From Coriaria nepalensis (lineage: Eukaryota; Streptophyta; Magnoliopsida; Cucurbitales; Coriariaceae), in contig CP114490.1 in assembly GCA_027186245.1 (NCBI GenBank), positions 8,812,501-8,876,500 of the forward strand: 64,000 nt of DNA, given 5' to 3'. Within the stretch, counting starts at the first letter, position 1, and each line of letters begins with the position of its first letter. A model generated the notes under the pieces. The model saw nothing but the letters and a program-made list of their open reading frames with translations, was not told the DNA's origin and did not search any database. Position numbers and translations under genes: made by a program. This document shows positions 30,601-41,253 of the stretch, piece after piece.

Positions 30601-31465
30601 ACCCTTGATCGAGTCTTTCTATCTACACCGATTGTCGTGATAAGTGGTATATGATGCAAATGATGTAAAAGAAGATTGTGGCTATTAGTCAGAAGATGGA
30701 GGAGAGATTTGGTGGGCTTTGGAGAGATTCAGTGAATTGGAGCGTAAAGTCGATTTGATTTATGAGAAAATAGGGGTTGTATCATATCCATCCACTGGTG
30801 CAGATCTCTCGGATGATTATACACCATTTTTCATTAGGTCAACATGGCATTCATCAGGTCAACATCATTTTTCAGGTGATCTGGAAGAGGGATCATATAT
30901 GAATATTACTTATTTAAGAATTTAGTTAAAAAAATAACTTTTAAATTTTTTCTAAGTCTTATATCTTTTATTATTTGTGAAGGGGTGGCTAGAGCTAATA
31001 ATGCCTCTTTTGTAACACTAGTTCCATGAAGATATATGAGGAAAAAGAAGCCTGACACTTTTTTCAAGTCTATATTTATGGATTCAGAAAAACACAACTC
31101 TTCGGAAATACGATGTAATAAATATTAATTCATATTGTAAACCAGATAAGGTCGCATAAGGGGCTGCAATAATGTGGGAGAGAAGTAAAGATGAGTCGAC
31201 CGTCCATCTCGTAACGAGAATTCAAGTCGACAAGAAAACAAAAAGATATTAAGACTCCGCGGGAAATGGTTGCAAAATACAATAAATATTTCTCAATTTT
31301 AATTAAATATTACAATCACATTTATAGATAATTTGACTTAGAACTTAATTTTAATGAACCGATTAGTTTTAATGAACCAATTAGTAGTATATTAATGAAT
31401 ATTTATTGTTGATCTGGATACGGCTATTTATCCCGATTTATTCTATTTAATGAAAATAAAGCCCT
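30601..31465. other. Non-coding interval between DUF1985 and transposase remnants
   Basis: No domain recognised; probably part of the same decayed element as its two neighbours. A short repeat of CGATTAGTTTTAATGAACC occurs near 31358-31385. Confidence 0.4.
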
Positions 31466-31469
31466 TAAC

Positions 31470-32520
31470 AATAATGGGTGATCTCCTTAGTGCGACTTTG
31501 GTTGGATTCCGATAAGTCTTCCTATTATATCCCAAACATCCGCAATTACCACATTTCCTTCTCCTCCGTCGTTGTTCACCGGTTGACGGTATACGTTTAT
31601 TTTTCACTTTTCCACTTTATTTACACATGATGGGAGGTAGAACCACCATTAATCGGATCCTTTCCGAAATATCTCATTCGCCAAATGATGGTATTATATA
31701 AATTGATTATGTATATGCAGCTCTCCAATATTCAGTGGAGTAGAATGAATCACATAATAAGTATATACTCACACCTATAGATTTCACAACTGATATGACA
31801 TGTATGAACGAAATTCTATACAAGTTAAATACCTTACATTTGCAACTCTTTTCCTGTATGTTGACAACAACTCTAATATCATCATGTGTCACTTCAAACG
31901 TATCATCATCCATACTATCAACCTTCATTGTTCGACATTCTTTGTGTCTTTTTCCGAGCAGTTTCATTACCTTAGGAGTGCATCGCTCGGTTTGTTAATT
32001 CGCTTCATTTCTTCTAGTGTTGAACCAAGTTGTCATCATTTTCCTATTACTTTTGAGTAATGCTACAATTAGATATTCACACGCATCCTTTAATGCAACA
32101 TTGTCCTTTAGTGCTACAAGGAAGATTTCTTTATTCTTTTCATAGCTTTTATGGCATATATTAAGGGGTTTTATTTAATGAAAAAAGATTGGTATCGATG
32201 GGACCTTTTGAAGGGTAAATACATAGGGACGTTTCTAACCGCAATCTACAAGATGATAACAAGAAACTATATCTATTGGCATGAGCTATGGTCAATTTAA
32301 AGAACGAGGCATAGTGGACTTAGATCTTGACTAAGCTTCTAGAAATAATACATAATACTCTCAATTTGGTGATTATTTCAAATCGAGCACAGAATATTAG
32401 AAATGCTATATAAAATGTTCATCCAAATGTTAAACATGATGCACGAATTTAGCACATCGGGAAAAATATCAAGGTGAAATTTATGAGTGGTGGAATGGCC
32501 TTTATATTCAAAGCGGCAGC
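31470..32520 (-). mobile_element. Mutator-like (MuDR) transposase remnant, copy 2
   Basis: The minus strand carries the C-terminal half of a MuDR transposase: a SWIM-type zinc finger at 31780-31900 (SCKCKVFNLYRISFIHVISV, normally CxCxnC-H) and a zinc-knuckle tail around 31500-31600 with an Arg-rich stretch. Bases 31730-32100 align with 8560-8900 in the first remnant, with differences at perhaps one base in four to five. It lies beside a DUF1985 remnant on the opposite strand, an arrangement expected of a Ulp1-type MULE. Inactive. Confidence 0.8.
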
Positions 32521-32766
32521 TTTGACATATTGACAAGCTTTCCACCAAGATACTTATAGCTTACTTCCACTGTACTTTCTCTTCGCACTTTTCTGGTTTT
32601 CTCATGTTTGTGTGGCTGCTAAGTGTTAATCATAATTACAAACTCAAACTTGCAAATCCGATCGAAAAATAGTACAAAATTTCAGTTCTGTGATTCGAAT
32701 ATTTGAGACAAAGAATTTTCAATTCAAGCGGTTACTCACAACCATTTTTGTATCGTTCAGGAAGTT

Positions 32767-33761
32767 ATGGAGATTAGCACGAGCCAAAATGGTAGTTGTA
32801 TCTTGTGGTTCTTCAGGGATAAAGGTTTTGTTGAGGATAACATTCAAGAAATGCTTAGGAAATGCAAGCATTTAGAGGACGTGCATAAGGATAAAGCTTC
32901 TGAGAATGGGATTACCTTAACAGCATTGGAATTCAAGAGAGAAAACTCCCTTATGTTGTATTCCAAGTGCCCTAAAATCCTTGCTCTTGGTGTGGACGAG
33001 AAGGTTGTTCCTATGGTCCAATGCCTTGCTACTCTCAGTACTAAGCCCCATGAAGGTGCTTCAGCGATTGCAATATTTCCTCAAATGCTTTCACATAGTG
33101 TGGAAGAGAAGCTATGCCCACTTTTGGCTTTCTTTCAGGGGCTTGGAGTGCCTGAAAAGCAGCTTGGAAAGATGATTTTATTCAACCCGAGGCTATTAGC
33201 GACACTATTGATTCTAAGCTGACTCAAACTGTTGAGTTTCTTGTTAGCTTTGGCTTTTCCAGAGAGATGATCGGTAAAATTCTAGTGAAAACCCCGTTTA
33301 TTATGGGGTATAGTGTTGATAAGAGATTATAACCTACCTCAGAATTTCTCAAATATGAAGGTCTAAAGGAGATAGATCTTCAAACAGTTTCAATGAACTT
33401 TCCAGAAGTGTTGTGTAGGGATGTGAACAATGTCTTAAGACACAACTTTACTTATCTACAAAGATGTGGGTTTCAAGATGGTCAAATAGCATCTTTAGTA
33501 ACAGGGTAGCCTCATATACTGATAAAAAGCATAAATAATTCCTTAGAACCTCGGATTAGATTCTTGGTAGAAGTGATGGGGAGAAGGATTGGAGAAGTTG
33601 TTAATTATCCAGACTTTTTTCGGCATGGTTTGAAGAAGAGATTAGAGTTGAGGCACAAGCTGTTGCAAAAGAAGGAACTAGATTGTAGCTTGAGTGAAAT
33701 GCTAGATTGTATTCAAAATAAGTTCCTAATGAAGTTCAGTTTAGTAGAAGCTTGTGGCTAA
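32767..33761 (+). pseudogene. mTERF-family gene (mTERF6/PDE191-like), broken
   Basis: The first 140 or so residues (from ATG 32767) read as an mTERF protein without a break: SKCPKILALGVDEKVVPMV and GLGVPEKQLGKMILFNPRLL are mTERF repeats. At about 33191-33200 one base is missing relative to the expected frame and the first frame stops at 33220-33222. The homologous frame resumes at 33207 (IDSKLTQTVEFLVSFGFS) and is cut by TAA at 33330-33332 and TAG at 33507-33509, then ends at 33761. Intact mTERF6 controls transcription termination and tRNA maturation in chloroplasts and mitochondria, and its loss is severe in Arabidopsis, so an intact copy should exist elsewhere. The match to mTERF6 (At4g38160) is from memory; position beside the PPR gene supports it. 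A sequencing error could explain one lesion, not three. Confidence 0.88.
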
Positions 33762-34792
33762 AGTACTGTTATCATCATGTTATTATTGTTTCTTCCTCCC
33801 TAGCTAAAGTTGAATTTAGATTGATTCAAACATCTAATGAAGTCTTCTTGAGTTGGAAGTGCATTTATGGTTCTGTTTTGGGTCAATGAAAAGTCATGCA
33901 ATTTCAACGCTTGGTTAGGACTGAGGCGACTATCATATATGTTGGTCCCTTATGCTTATGAATTCTACTTTGTGTGCCCTTCTTTATGATTAAAACTAAT
34001 GTGTCTAGGATCAGCTGCTCTTGGATGATTATTTCACGATTTAAAGATACGGTAAATTCTATGTCTGCTAATTACTGGATATATCATGAAGTTATTTGAT
34101 AGTACTATATTGACTTAGTGTGTTTAGCTATGGTTCTGTACATTATGCCATAGTATTAAATGTTAATTTATAAATCAAGCCCAGTCAAGAACCTAGTCAC
34201 TAATGAATTTTGTAAGAAAAAGCTTTTTATTTGATTCTTAGAGCTTGAGGAAGAGAAATATGTTCATGGATATATTTACTGACATTGGTTTTTGAACTAC
34301 CTGTAATCCTGAAATTATCTTTTTTTTTTTTTTTTTTTTTTAAATTATTACTCATCACTATTCTGACTATTCCTTCCTATATAGAAAGGTAAATATGTCA
34401 ATATATACAGAAAATTATTTTCAGTAGCTATATACTCTCTAACCTCTCAAACTTCTAAATTTTCTTTCTTTCTACTTCCTACTATTTCTATTCTCTTCTA
34501 ATTTTCCTGAACTTTCACAATCTTATTACATTTCTAAATATCAGACATCTAGCTTATGGTTTCTTACGATCCACTATTTATACAGAGGCTGTTCACTTTG
34601 TTCGGAGGAGAAAATTGTGAAAATTCATCCACAGGCTTCTCCTCTCAAACATATATACATTACAACTGATAGAGACCATGGACACTTCAAACCAAATTCT
34701 CCTTTTTGCAGTTTACATGACAACTTTACGAGTAATATGAACAACACTAAGCACTTATAGACAATAGATATAGAGCAGACTTAGGAATTCAC
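33762..34792. other. Intergenic between mTERF pseudogene and DC1 gene
   Basis: No gene recognised. A poly-T run occupies 34320-34342. The two genes converge here, so both 3' UTRs should lie within this stretch. Confidence 0.5.
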
Positions 34793-35521
34793 CTACTTAG
34801 AAGATATAAGAGCACCAATTGCAGAAGCAATTATAGCTGTTGGATCACCCAATATTGCCGAGACAATAACCCTAGCGGCCCCACCTGCCACCTCAAAACA
34901 CTTCCTCACCTTCCCCCCTTTCTCCCCTTGTTGGTTTTTCAGCCCTCCCTTTAAGCTGGGAATTCTTGTCTGAATCTCTCTTACCTTGTTCTTATCCACA
35001 TTTAGATACATAGCTTGCCAGCTTTCCAGAAGCATCTCCTTCACACAAGACAGATGAAGAGTATAGGTCTTGCACTGAGACTGATACGACCAACCGTGCC
35101 CTCCCTTGGTACCACAATGATAACAAGTACTAGAAAGCTTCATACAAAGGTAAAGGTTATTTTTCCCATCGTTCAGAACTTGAGGTAGATTTGCACAACA
35201 GGGATGCAAATCAAAATCACATCTCTTGCAATTGTACACAAATCCTAGAACATGATTTTGACAAGCATCACATCTTCTCATGATTTTACCAGGAGGACTG
35301 TAGTAGAATTGAAACTCACATTCCTTGTAAAATGGGTGAGTGATTTTTGGCCTTGCTAGGGCACATATCTTGTGTAGATTGAATGAGCATTGCTTGCATT
35401 TGTATATATAGCCTATACCTGCTTCTTTGCAGCCATCACAGTTATATGGACTCTCCGTGTATTCAAGCTTGAGCTTGTGTTGTGGATGGACTGGATGAGA
35501 TATCTCTTTCTCGATCTTCAT
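34793..35521 (-). CDS. DC1-domain (C1-like zinc finger) protein
   Basis: An intronless 242-residue protein with three DC1/C1_2 units, each built of His and Cys zinc ligands: unit one at about 9-53 (H-x-L ... YNCDGCKEAG ... YKCKQCSFNLHKIC), unit two at about 62-109 (RRCDACQNHVLGFVYNCKRCDFDLHPCC), unit three at about 126-159 (TCYHCGTKG ... LHLSC). Unit three seems to lack one cysteine (WSYQSQCKTYTLHLSC). The C-terminal part (about 200-240) is Lys/Gly-rich and then hydrophobic (VIVSAILG ... IIASAIGALI). Plant DC1 proteins are many and mostly uncharacterised, with links to stress, hormone response and gametophyte development; no specific role can be given. A clean open frame and a plausible leader argue for a live gene. 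Confidence 0.85.
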   Translation of the reverse strand: MKIEKEISHPVHPQHKLKLEYTESPYNCDGCKEAGIGYIYKCKQCSFNLHKICALARPKITHPFYKECEFQFYYSPPGKIMRRCDACQNHVLGFVYNCKRCDFDLHPCCANLPQVLNDGKNNLYLCMKLSSTCYHCGTKGGHGWSYQSQCKTYTLHLSCVKEMLLESWQAMYLNVDKNKVREIQTRIPSLKGGLKNQQGEKGGKVRKCFEVAGGAARVIVSAILGDPTAIIASAIGALISSK

Positions 35522-36685
35522 TTCCTTTTTCTTTCCGGATTTTTTTCACTTGGGTTTGATTTGCTTCATTTGTTAGAATAGAGAGGTGAGAAATATGGTT
35601 TATAAAGAGATGGGTTCTTTTGATTTTTTATCGAGATAGTTGTAAAAAGGTTAGTTTGGTATCCTTGTAATGAAGGTTTTTGAATAGTCAGCTTGGAAGA
35701 TTCTTTGCTTAGTTTTTACGAGTAGAGAAAAAGGTTTGTTTACTTTGTGTTGAGAATTCAGGTGAGAAGATTTAATGGAGCAAGAGAAAGTTGGGTTAGA
35801 ATCTGATGCTGTGAGTATATCTGTGAATTGGTTAGCTTTCTTTCTTGGAAAAACTCTTAAATTTTTATAGAAGGCTAAAAAACATTCCCCCCCTCCCCTC
35901 CTAAACTAGCATACTATTTGAGAAAGACCTTCATAAATTATTTTCGGATCAAGTTTCTGACCATTTCTACATCACATGTCTTTTAGTATTGTGAAGAATT
36001 AGCCAATCTTTACATTTTATTATTGAAACTCATATTGTTTACTATCTTAAACTATTATTTTTAGATCAATAACTCTCTATAACTTAATTTGAAATACAAA
36101 TTGATCCATAACTGAAAATGTAATTACTTTTTTACCCACTAACTTTTCATTTCTTATATTTTTATGGTGGGGTTGATGGTGCTAATGGATGAAATGGTGA
36201 GTTTAGGTGGGAAAAAAACTGATCAAAATTTGTTATTGAAAAATAAAAATAAAAAATAAAAACTAAGAGGTAACAAATAATTAAATTCTAAGTTAATGAT
36301 CAATATGCATTTCAAATTAGGGTATTAAGAGAATTATTGATTGAAAAGCAATAGTTTAAGATAGTAAAATATGAGTTCATAATATAAGTAGTATTTGGTT
36401 AATTGGTTTTTAAAATATAAAATATATTAATTTGGGGCTAAAAAAGTGTTTAAAGGTATGTGAGGGGAGGGGCACATCGGAAGCAACTTTGGAAGGGGAA
36501 AATTCTGACCTAAAAAATAGTTTATAGATCTTTCTTTAAATATGATAGTTTAGAGAAGAAGGTCTTTGAATGAGTAGTTTTAAATGGCCTTTATAGAAAA
36601 GAATTAAAAAAAAAGGGGTCGTTTTGAAAAGAATTTGTGGATGATCTTATAAAAAATATTGGATAATATTTGCTTGTTGGGTTTT
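35522..36685. other. Upstream spacer of the DC1 gene
   Basis: No gene recognised; AT-rich with a C-rich run (35887-35898). It includes the DC1 promoter. Confidence 0.45.
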
Positions 36686-36689
36686 AAAG

Positions 36690-37760
36690 TTAATTATATT
36701 TTTAATTTTTTATATAATTCGATTTTTATAAATTCATTTTTATTTAATCTTTAACTAATTTTATAATTATATATTATCAAAATTTGATTTTTTTTAATTC
36801 TTCCTATTATTTTTCAAGGAAAATTTTTAACCACTTCAATAGCACCTATGAAATGATTTCACGTGTACATTTGAATTTCTAATAGTTAATAAAAATTAAA
36901 ATTTACCCCAAATATTTTTATATTTTATATTATTCCCTCACCCTTTTTTTCACCCCAACTCCATTGATGGGAGCTCCATCAACTCCAAATTAAGATTTGG
37001 AGCAATGGAGCTCGAGCTCTAACGAAGTTGGGTGAAAAAAAGAAAATAGAAAATCCTCTTCTTTCCTTTCCTTATAACATTGGTATAATCGTGAACAGTA
37101 AATGGCTCTTCACTTGAGACTGTCTAACATCGATATATATATATATATATATATACCTTAGCATCACGGAACAAGATTAACAAACCAAGTAAGACACGAA
37201 AAGCGATCTCTTTTATGAGAAAGTGCTAAAGACCAACCCTTTTTGCACTCAAAAAGTAAATGAATGTTATTCTTTATTTTTTTATTTTTTTGACAAAAAT
37301 GAATATTATTCTACTGCTTAATAAAAGCCTCGTGTTCATATGTTTGTGGAAAGAAAAGCAAGAAGAATAATTTGGTTATGACATCAACCATCAAATTGTC
37401 AAGGAGACACGTTGGCTCCATTGATGGCAATGGACCTTTGGAGCTCGAGCCATTGATCCCATCAATGGAGTTTGAATTTTATAGAATTCTATTTGAGGTA
37501 AAAAATAAAAAAGATTAAGGGAATAAATATAAAAAACTTTGGGTTAAAAAAATAAAAGAAAAAATTAATTTTAATTTTTTATTATTAATAAATAATTATT
37601 AAAAAATTATATCTTAATTTCATAAGTGTCGATATATTAAAAATTCACCATTTCAATTTTGGTGATCTAAAAAATGATTAAGAACATTAAAAAGCTCGAT
37701 TTTAACGATGATAAATATAATGACTAAAAGTATAATTAATTATTATTTTTAAAGAAAATT
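36690..37760. mobile_element. Non-coding element with long terminal inverted repeats
   Basis: The left part (about 36820-36985, ending CAACTCCATTGATGGGAGCTCC) and the right part (about 37455-37640, beginning GATCCCATCAATGGAGTTTG) are inverted copies that stay alignable for roughly 200 bases, including AATAAAAATTAAAATT and TATTATTCCCT-type segments. The inner edge holds GGAGCTCGAGC in both senses. The outer edges are AT-rich and blur at about 36690 and 37760. Long, AT-rich inverted repeats with no coding are typical of non-autonomous Mutator-like or foldback elements. A TA microsatellite lies inside (37133-37156). Confidence 0.7.
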
Positions 37761-38400
37761 TGGAAACTTAACTCAAAATAAACTTTTGTTTAAATGAGTG
37801 GACGCACTTAAAAACTTCTTTGCAAGTGTAAATGTACTTTTTTTTTTCTATTTATTTCAATTAAATCTAAATAATAAATTTGAAAAGACGGAAATGCCTT
37901 TAATGAATTTTGGAAAAAATAAAAAAAATAAAAAATCAAGTGTCTTCCTTTTTTCTTCCCTCAAGCGACCGTTATTTTGAAACAAAGATTGAGAAACCAA
38001 ACCTACTCTCCTTCATCCCTATTTCTTCATCTTTACTTTTATATTTCTTCATCTTCGTCCTTTCTTCCTCTTCATCCTTTCCGTTTCTTTATAAAAAAAC
38101 TCGCATTTTTCAACCAAAACTCTTAACAATCCTTCATGGTTTGTCGAATTTCAAAGTGTCAAAACCGCCCATCGTAATCACTAGAGTCTACCGCGACCGA
38201 CGATAAGAAAAGGAAGCGAATACCGAAACCAATGGTTGCAAAACCATCTACTTCGAGTAAGGTATGAACTTCATTATTGATTTCTTGAATTTAGGATTTT
38301 TTTAATAAATTTATGAAATCAGGATTTTTTGGACTGATTTTGGTTGGGTTTGTGGTGAAATTCGTAATGAATTTATGTTTGAACTGAACTTTCAAGGTTG
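37761..38400. other. Pyrimidine-rich unassigned stretch
   Basis: The region 37960-38200 is CT-rich with clustered CTTCATC, and an ATG at 38232 is followed by a possible donor (AAGGTATGAAC, 38260). It resembles a leader and first exon, but the frame is only about ten codons and nothing recognisable follows. I treat it as part of the repeat/element region downstream. Confidence 0.3.
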
Positions 38401-38404
38401 ATTT

Positions 38405-39180
38405 CTAGGTATCGAGCAATTATTTATTTATTTTTTTGCATGTTGGGTTTTTTTATGATGGTTTTGTTGTTTTGATTGCTATTTGGGCTGGGAAGGTTTA
38501 TGAATTTCTTGGATTTGGATTTAGAAATTAATGGGCTGTTTTTTTTTTTTTTTGGGGCCTCGAGCAATCGAGAAATAGAGTCAATCTGTCTTATTATTGT
38601 TTGGGCTGAGAGGTTTATAAATTGCCTGGATTTAGGCTTGGATTTGCATTTAGATATACTGTATTGCTTGGATTTGGACATTTATGGGATGTATTATTTG
38701 TTTTGATTGTTTTTATTGGACCTTAAGTAATCGAGAAATAGAGAGTTAATTTGTTTTATTATCGTTTGGGCTGGGAGGTTTATAAATTGCTTGGATTTGG
38801 AAGTTTATAGGCTGTATTTTTTGTTTTGGTTGTTTTTTTTTTATGGAGTCTCGATCAATTGAGAAATAGAGTCAATTTGTTTGATTGTTGTTTAGGCTAA
38901 GAGGTTTATGAATTGCTTGGATTTGGATTTGGATATATTGTATTGCTTGGATTAGAAATTTGTGGGTTGTATTATTTGTTTTTGGTTATTTTTTTATTGA
39001 GTCTCGAGCAATCAAGAAATAGAGAGTCAATTTGTTTGATTACTGTTTAGGCTAGAAGGTTTTTGAATTGCTTGGACTTGGGCTTATATTTGGATTTGGA
39101 TATACTGTATTACTTGGATTTGAAAATTTTGAATTGTTTTATTTGTTTTTGGTTATTTTTTATAGGGCCTCGAGTGATCA
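38405..39180. repeat. Degenerate tandem array, about five units of 130-165 bp
   Basis: Each unit contains CTCGAGCAATCGAGAAATAG, then TTTGATTATTGTTTGGGCTG, GGTTTATAAATTGCTTGGAT and TGTATTATTTGTTTT. Units begin near 38410, 38563, 38725, 38852 and 39003, with a last partial one near 39170. Length varies by gain or loss of TTGGATTTGGA-type segments. The core CTCGAGCAATCGAG is itself a small inverted repeat (CTCGA-GCAA-TCGAG). Confidence 0.85.
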
Positions 39181-39410
39181 AGAAGTAAGGTCGGTGACTC
39201 ATAAGTTTGTGTTTTAACTTCTCAGTTTCATGAGGATTGTGCAATAATGTGCCTCGAGCAATTAGGATGCTAAGTCAGAAACTTCGTCATCTTGATTGCT
39301 CGAAGCCCCTTATTGCACAATTGTCAAGGAATCAAGAAGTTAAAACATAAACTTGTGAGTCTCTAACTTGTCTCTCTCGTAATTTTTCGATTGCTCGAGT
39401 CCCTTTTTTT
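39165..39410. repeat. Large hairpin at the end of the tandem array
   Basis: The left arm (39198-39268, CTCATAAGTTTGTGTTTTAA ... GTGCAATAATGTGCCTCGAG) pairs with the right arm (39287-39359, CATCTTGATTGCTCGAAG ... TTAAAACATAAACTTGTGAG). A weaker extension on both sides pairs GGGCCTCGAG (near 39164) with CTCGAGTCCC (near 39395). The repeat-unit motif thus changes orientation at about 39280. Confidence 0.85.
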
Positions 39411-39639
39411 TTTGCTTGGATTCATAAATTGATAGTTTGGATTGCTCAAAGACCCCTTTTTTAAAGGTGTCATGGAGAAATCTCCAAAAACAGACAGCAT
39501 GTATCATTCTGTCTAATTTTTTCGATTGCTCGATTGTTATCTAAAATTTATTTATTATTTATCTATTTTTTTTAGCTTATAATTATTTATATTAATATTA
39601 ATTAGATTATATTTTGTTTATTTTATGGGGAAATAAATG

Positions 39640-40340
39640 GCAACGAATTATGTCCTTAGACCTATCATTTCTCAAAATATTGAATACAAAGCTCGCTTTT
39701 CCAAGATTTCCAGATTAGATAAGGTTGTTGCTAATATAAAGGAAAAGCTTACCCAAAAAATGTTGCTGTTTTGAGGTCTACTTATTTGGGTCACTTACTT
39801 GATGTGGATTCAAAGCTCACCAACTCTAACCAACTCTTGAATAATTTCATCATGCGAAGAGCCTATTGTAAGAAGGAGAATGAATTGTGGTTTTTAGTCA
39901 GTGATAAACTTATGCGGTTCAATTTGAGGAAGTTTGCTTCGACAATGAGGTTAAAGTTTCACAAGTATTATGAGCAACACCCGACCAATCGCATAAGTCC
40001 AGACAATCGCTTGTGAGCAAGTATCTTGATGATAAAGTTTGTCACAACTGCAAAGCTTGGAGAGATTTTAGGAACATTTGGGAAAATGACCATGATGACA
40101 TTATCAATATTGCTCTTGTACACTTAATCGATACGGTTTTCATGACTTAAGAAAGGAAGAATAACATCAAACCATTCACTTTATTCATCGGAACTAACCT
40201 GCCAAGGTTTAACAAGTACCCTTGGGTAGATGTAGATTGTCTTTTGAAAAGACTATTGTAGGATCGAAGAAGGATATTGTTGAATCAAAGTGTTTAGCTT
40301 TTGGCGAGGTCTACTTGCTTTATAGGTTAGTAATGCATTA
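39640..40340 (+). mobile_element. DUF1985-type remnant, copy 2
   Basis: From ATG 39638 the translation gives a basic N-terminus, then after a frameshift near 39765 STYLGHLLDVDSKL, FIMRRAYCKKENELWFLVSD and KLMRFNLRKFAS, and after another break ALVHLIDTVFM and FNKYPWVDVDCLLKRL. The order (GHLLD, ELWFL-DK-RF-L-EF, then F-YPW) is that of DUF1985, found in Ulp1-carrying Mutator-like elements. Several stops show it is dead. It ends close to the broken end of the FRS9-like gene, so its insertion may have removed that gene's 3' half. Confidence 0.7.
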
Positions 40341-40444
40341 GTTCTTCCGTATGTTCTTCCATATCTCTTAGAACAGCTAGAAGATTTGATCTATAAACTT
40401 CACATCTTTGATTCGTATTTTCCAATTCTGCAGTCAATTCCTAG

Positions 40445-41253
40445 ATTTTCTTAAGCTTTCTCATGTTGTTTAACCAAAATCTGTATCGTGGTAGATGAAT
40501 TCACATATCCGTCAAAAAAAATAAAATTCAACCCTTTACTACTACTACTAGTACTACCTTCATTCGTAAACAATTCTCCGAAAAAAGTTTCTCTCATGAT
40601 AACCGGGACCCACTGTTGGCGAGCATCGTACATTAACTGAAGCCATTCATTATCCATGATGTAATACCTCTCTAGCAAAGAAACCCAACAGGACTCAAAC
40701 TCATCTATAGTTTCAATCTCGTTAATGCACTTCTTAAACTCAGTTTCGAAAGTCGAGTGTGACTGATATAAGTGAGTTAGTTTCTCTTAAGTTTCTCTAA
40801 ATATGCCTCACTTGCAGAATCTATGGCGGGTTTGAGGCAATACTTGTGAAACAGCAACTTGTATGAGGCGATCTGGGTCAGTTGTAATAGAGACAGGTTG
40901 CCTTTCGGACATTGCATGGAGCCATGTTTGGAACAGCCAATGAAACAGGATTCAGATTCGTTAAAAATTAAAGCACATCCGAATAAAACTGGCTGTCCAT
41001 GATGGTTAAATCCCGAGAAGGCAACAAATGGTACTCTATAGTGGTTTGTCTTGTATGTTGAATCAAATACAGTAGTGTCACCAAAGTAAGCATAATTCAT
41101 TCTTGAACTTACATTAGCCCAGAATATATTTCCACTTGAACGATCGTTCTCTCTCTGAATTGAGTAATAGAAAGAAGGATCCTGCATTCGTTTTAAGTAG
41201 TCTATAACATGTTGTACCCCACCTACTGGGGCCCGCTGCCGGCTTCCACTCAT
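40445..41253 (-). pseudogene. FAR1-related sequence 9-like gene, truncated and broken
   Basis: From ATG 41253 the frame gives a MULE-derived FAR1-family protein: HVIDYLKRMQDPSFYYS, NYAYFGDTTVFDSTYKTNHY (the former transposase catalytic region) and FSGFNHHGQPVLFGCALIFN. Near 40940 one base is missing (ATTGG where ATTTGG is expected) and the frame shifts. The homologous frame goes on (WLFQTWLHAMSERQPVSITT) but meets TGA at 40808-40810 (in place of Trp) and TAA at 40787-40789 (in place of Gln). It can be followed through RYYIMDNEWLQLMYDARQQW and FFDGYVNSSTT to a stop near 40440. The MULE-core end and SWIM finger are missing. FRS9 (At4g38170, from memory) follows mTERF6 in Arabidopsis, so this is the positional counterpart. 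Not functional. Confidence 0.88.
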
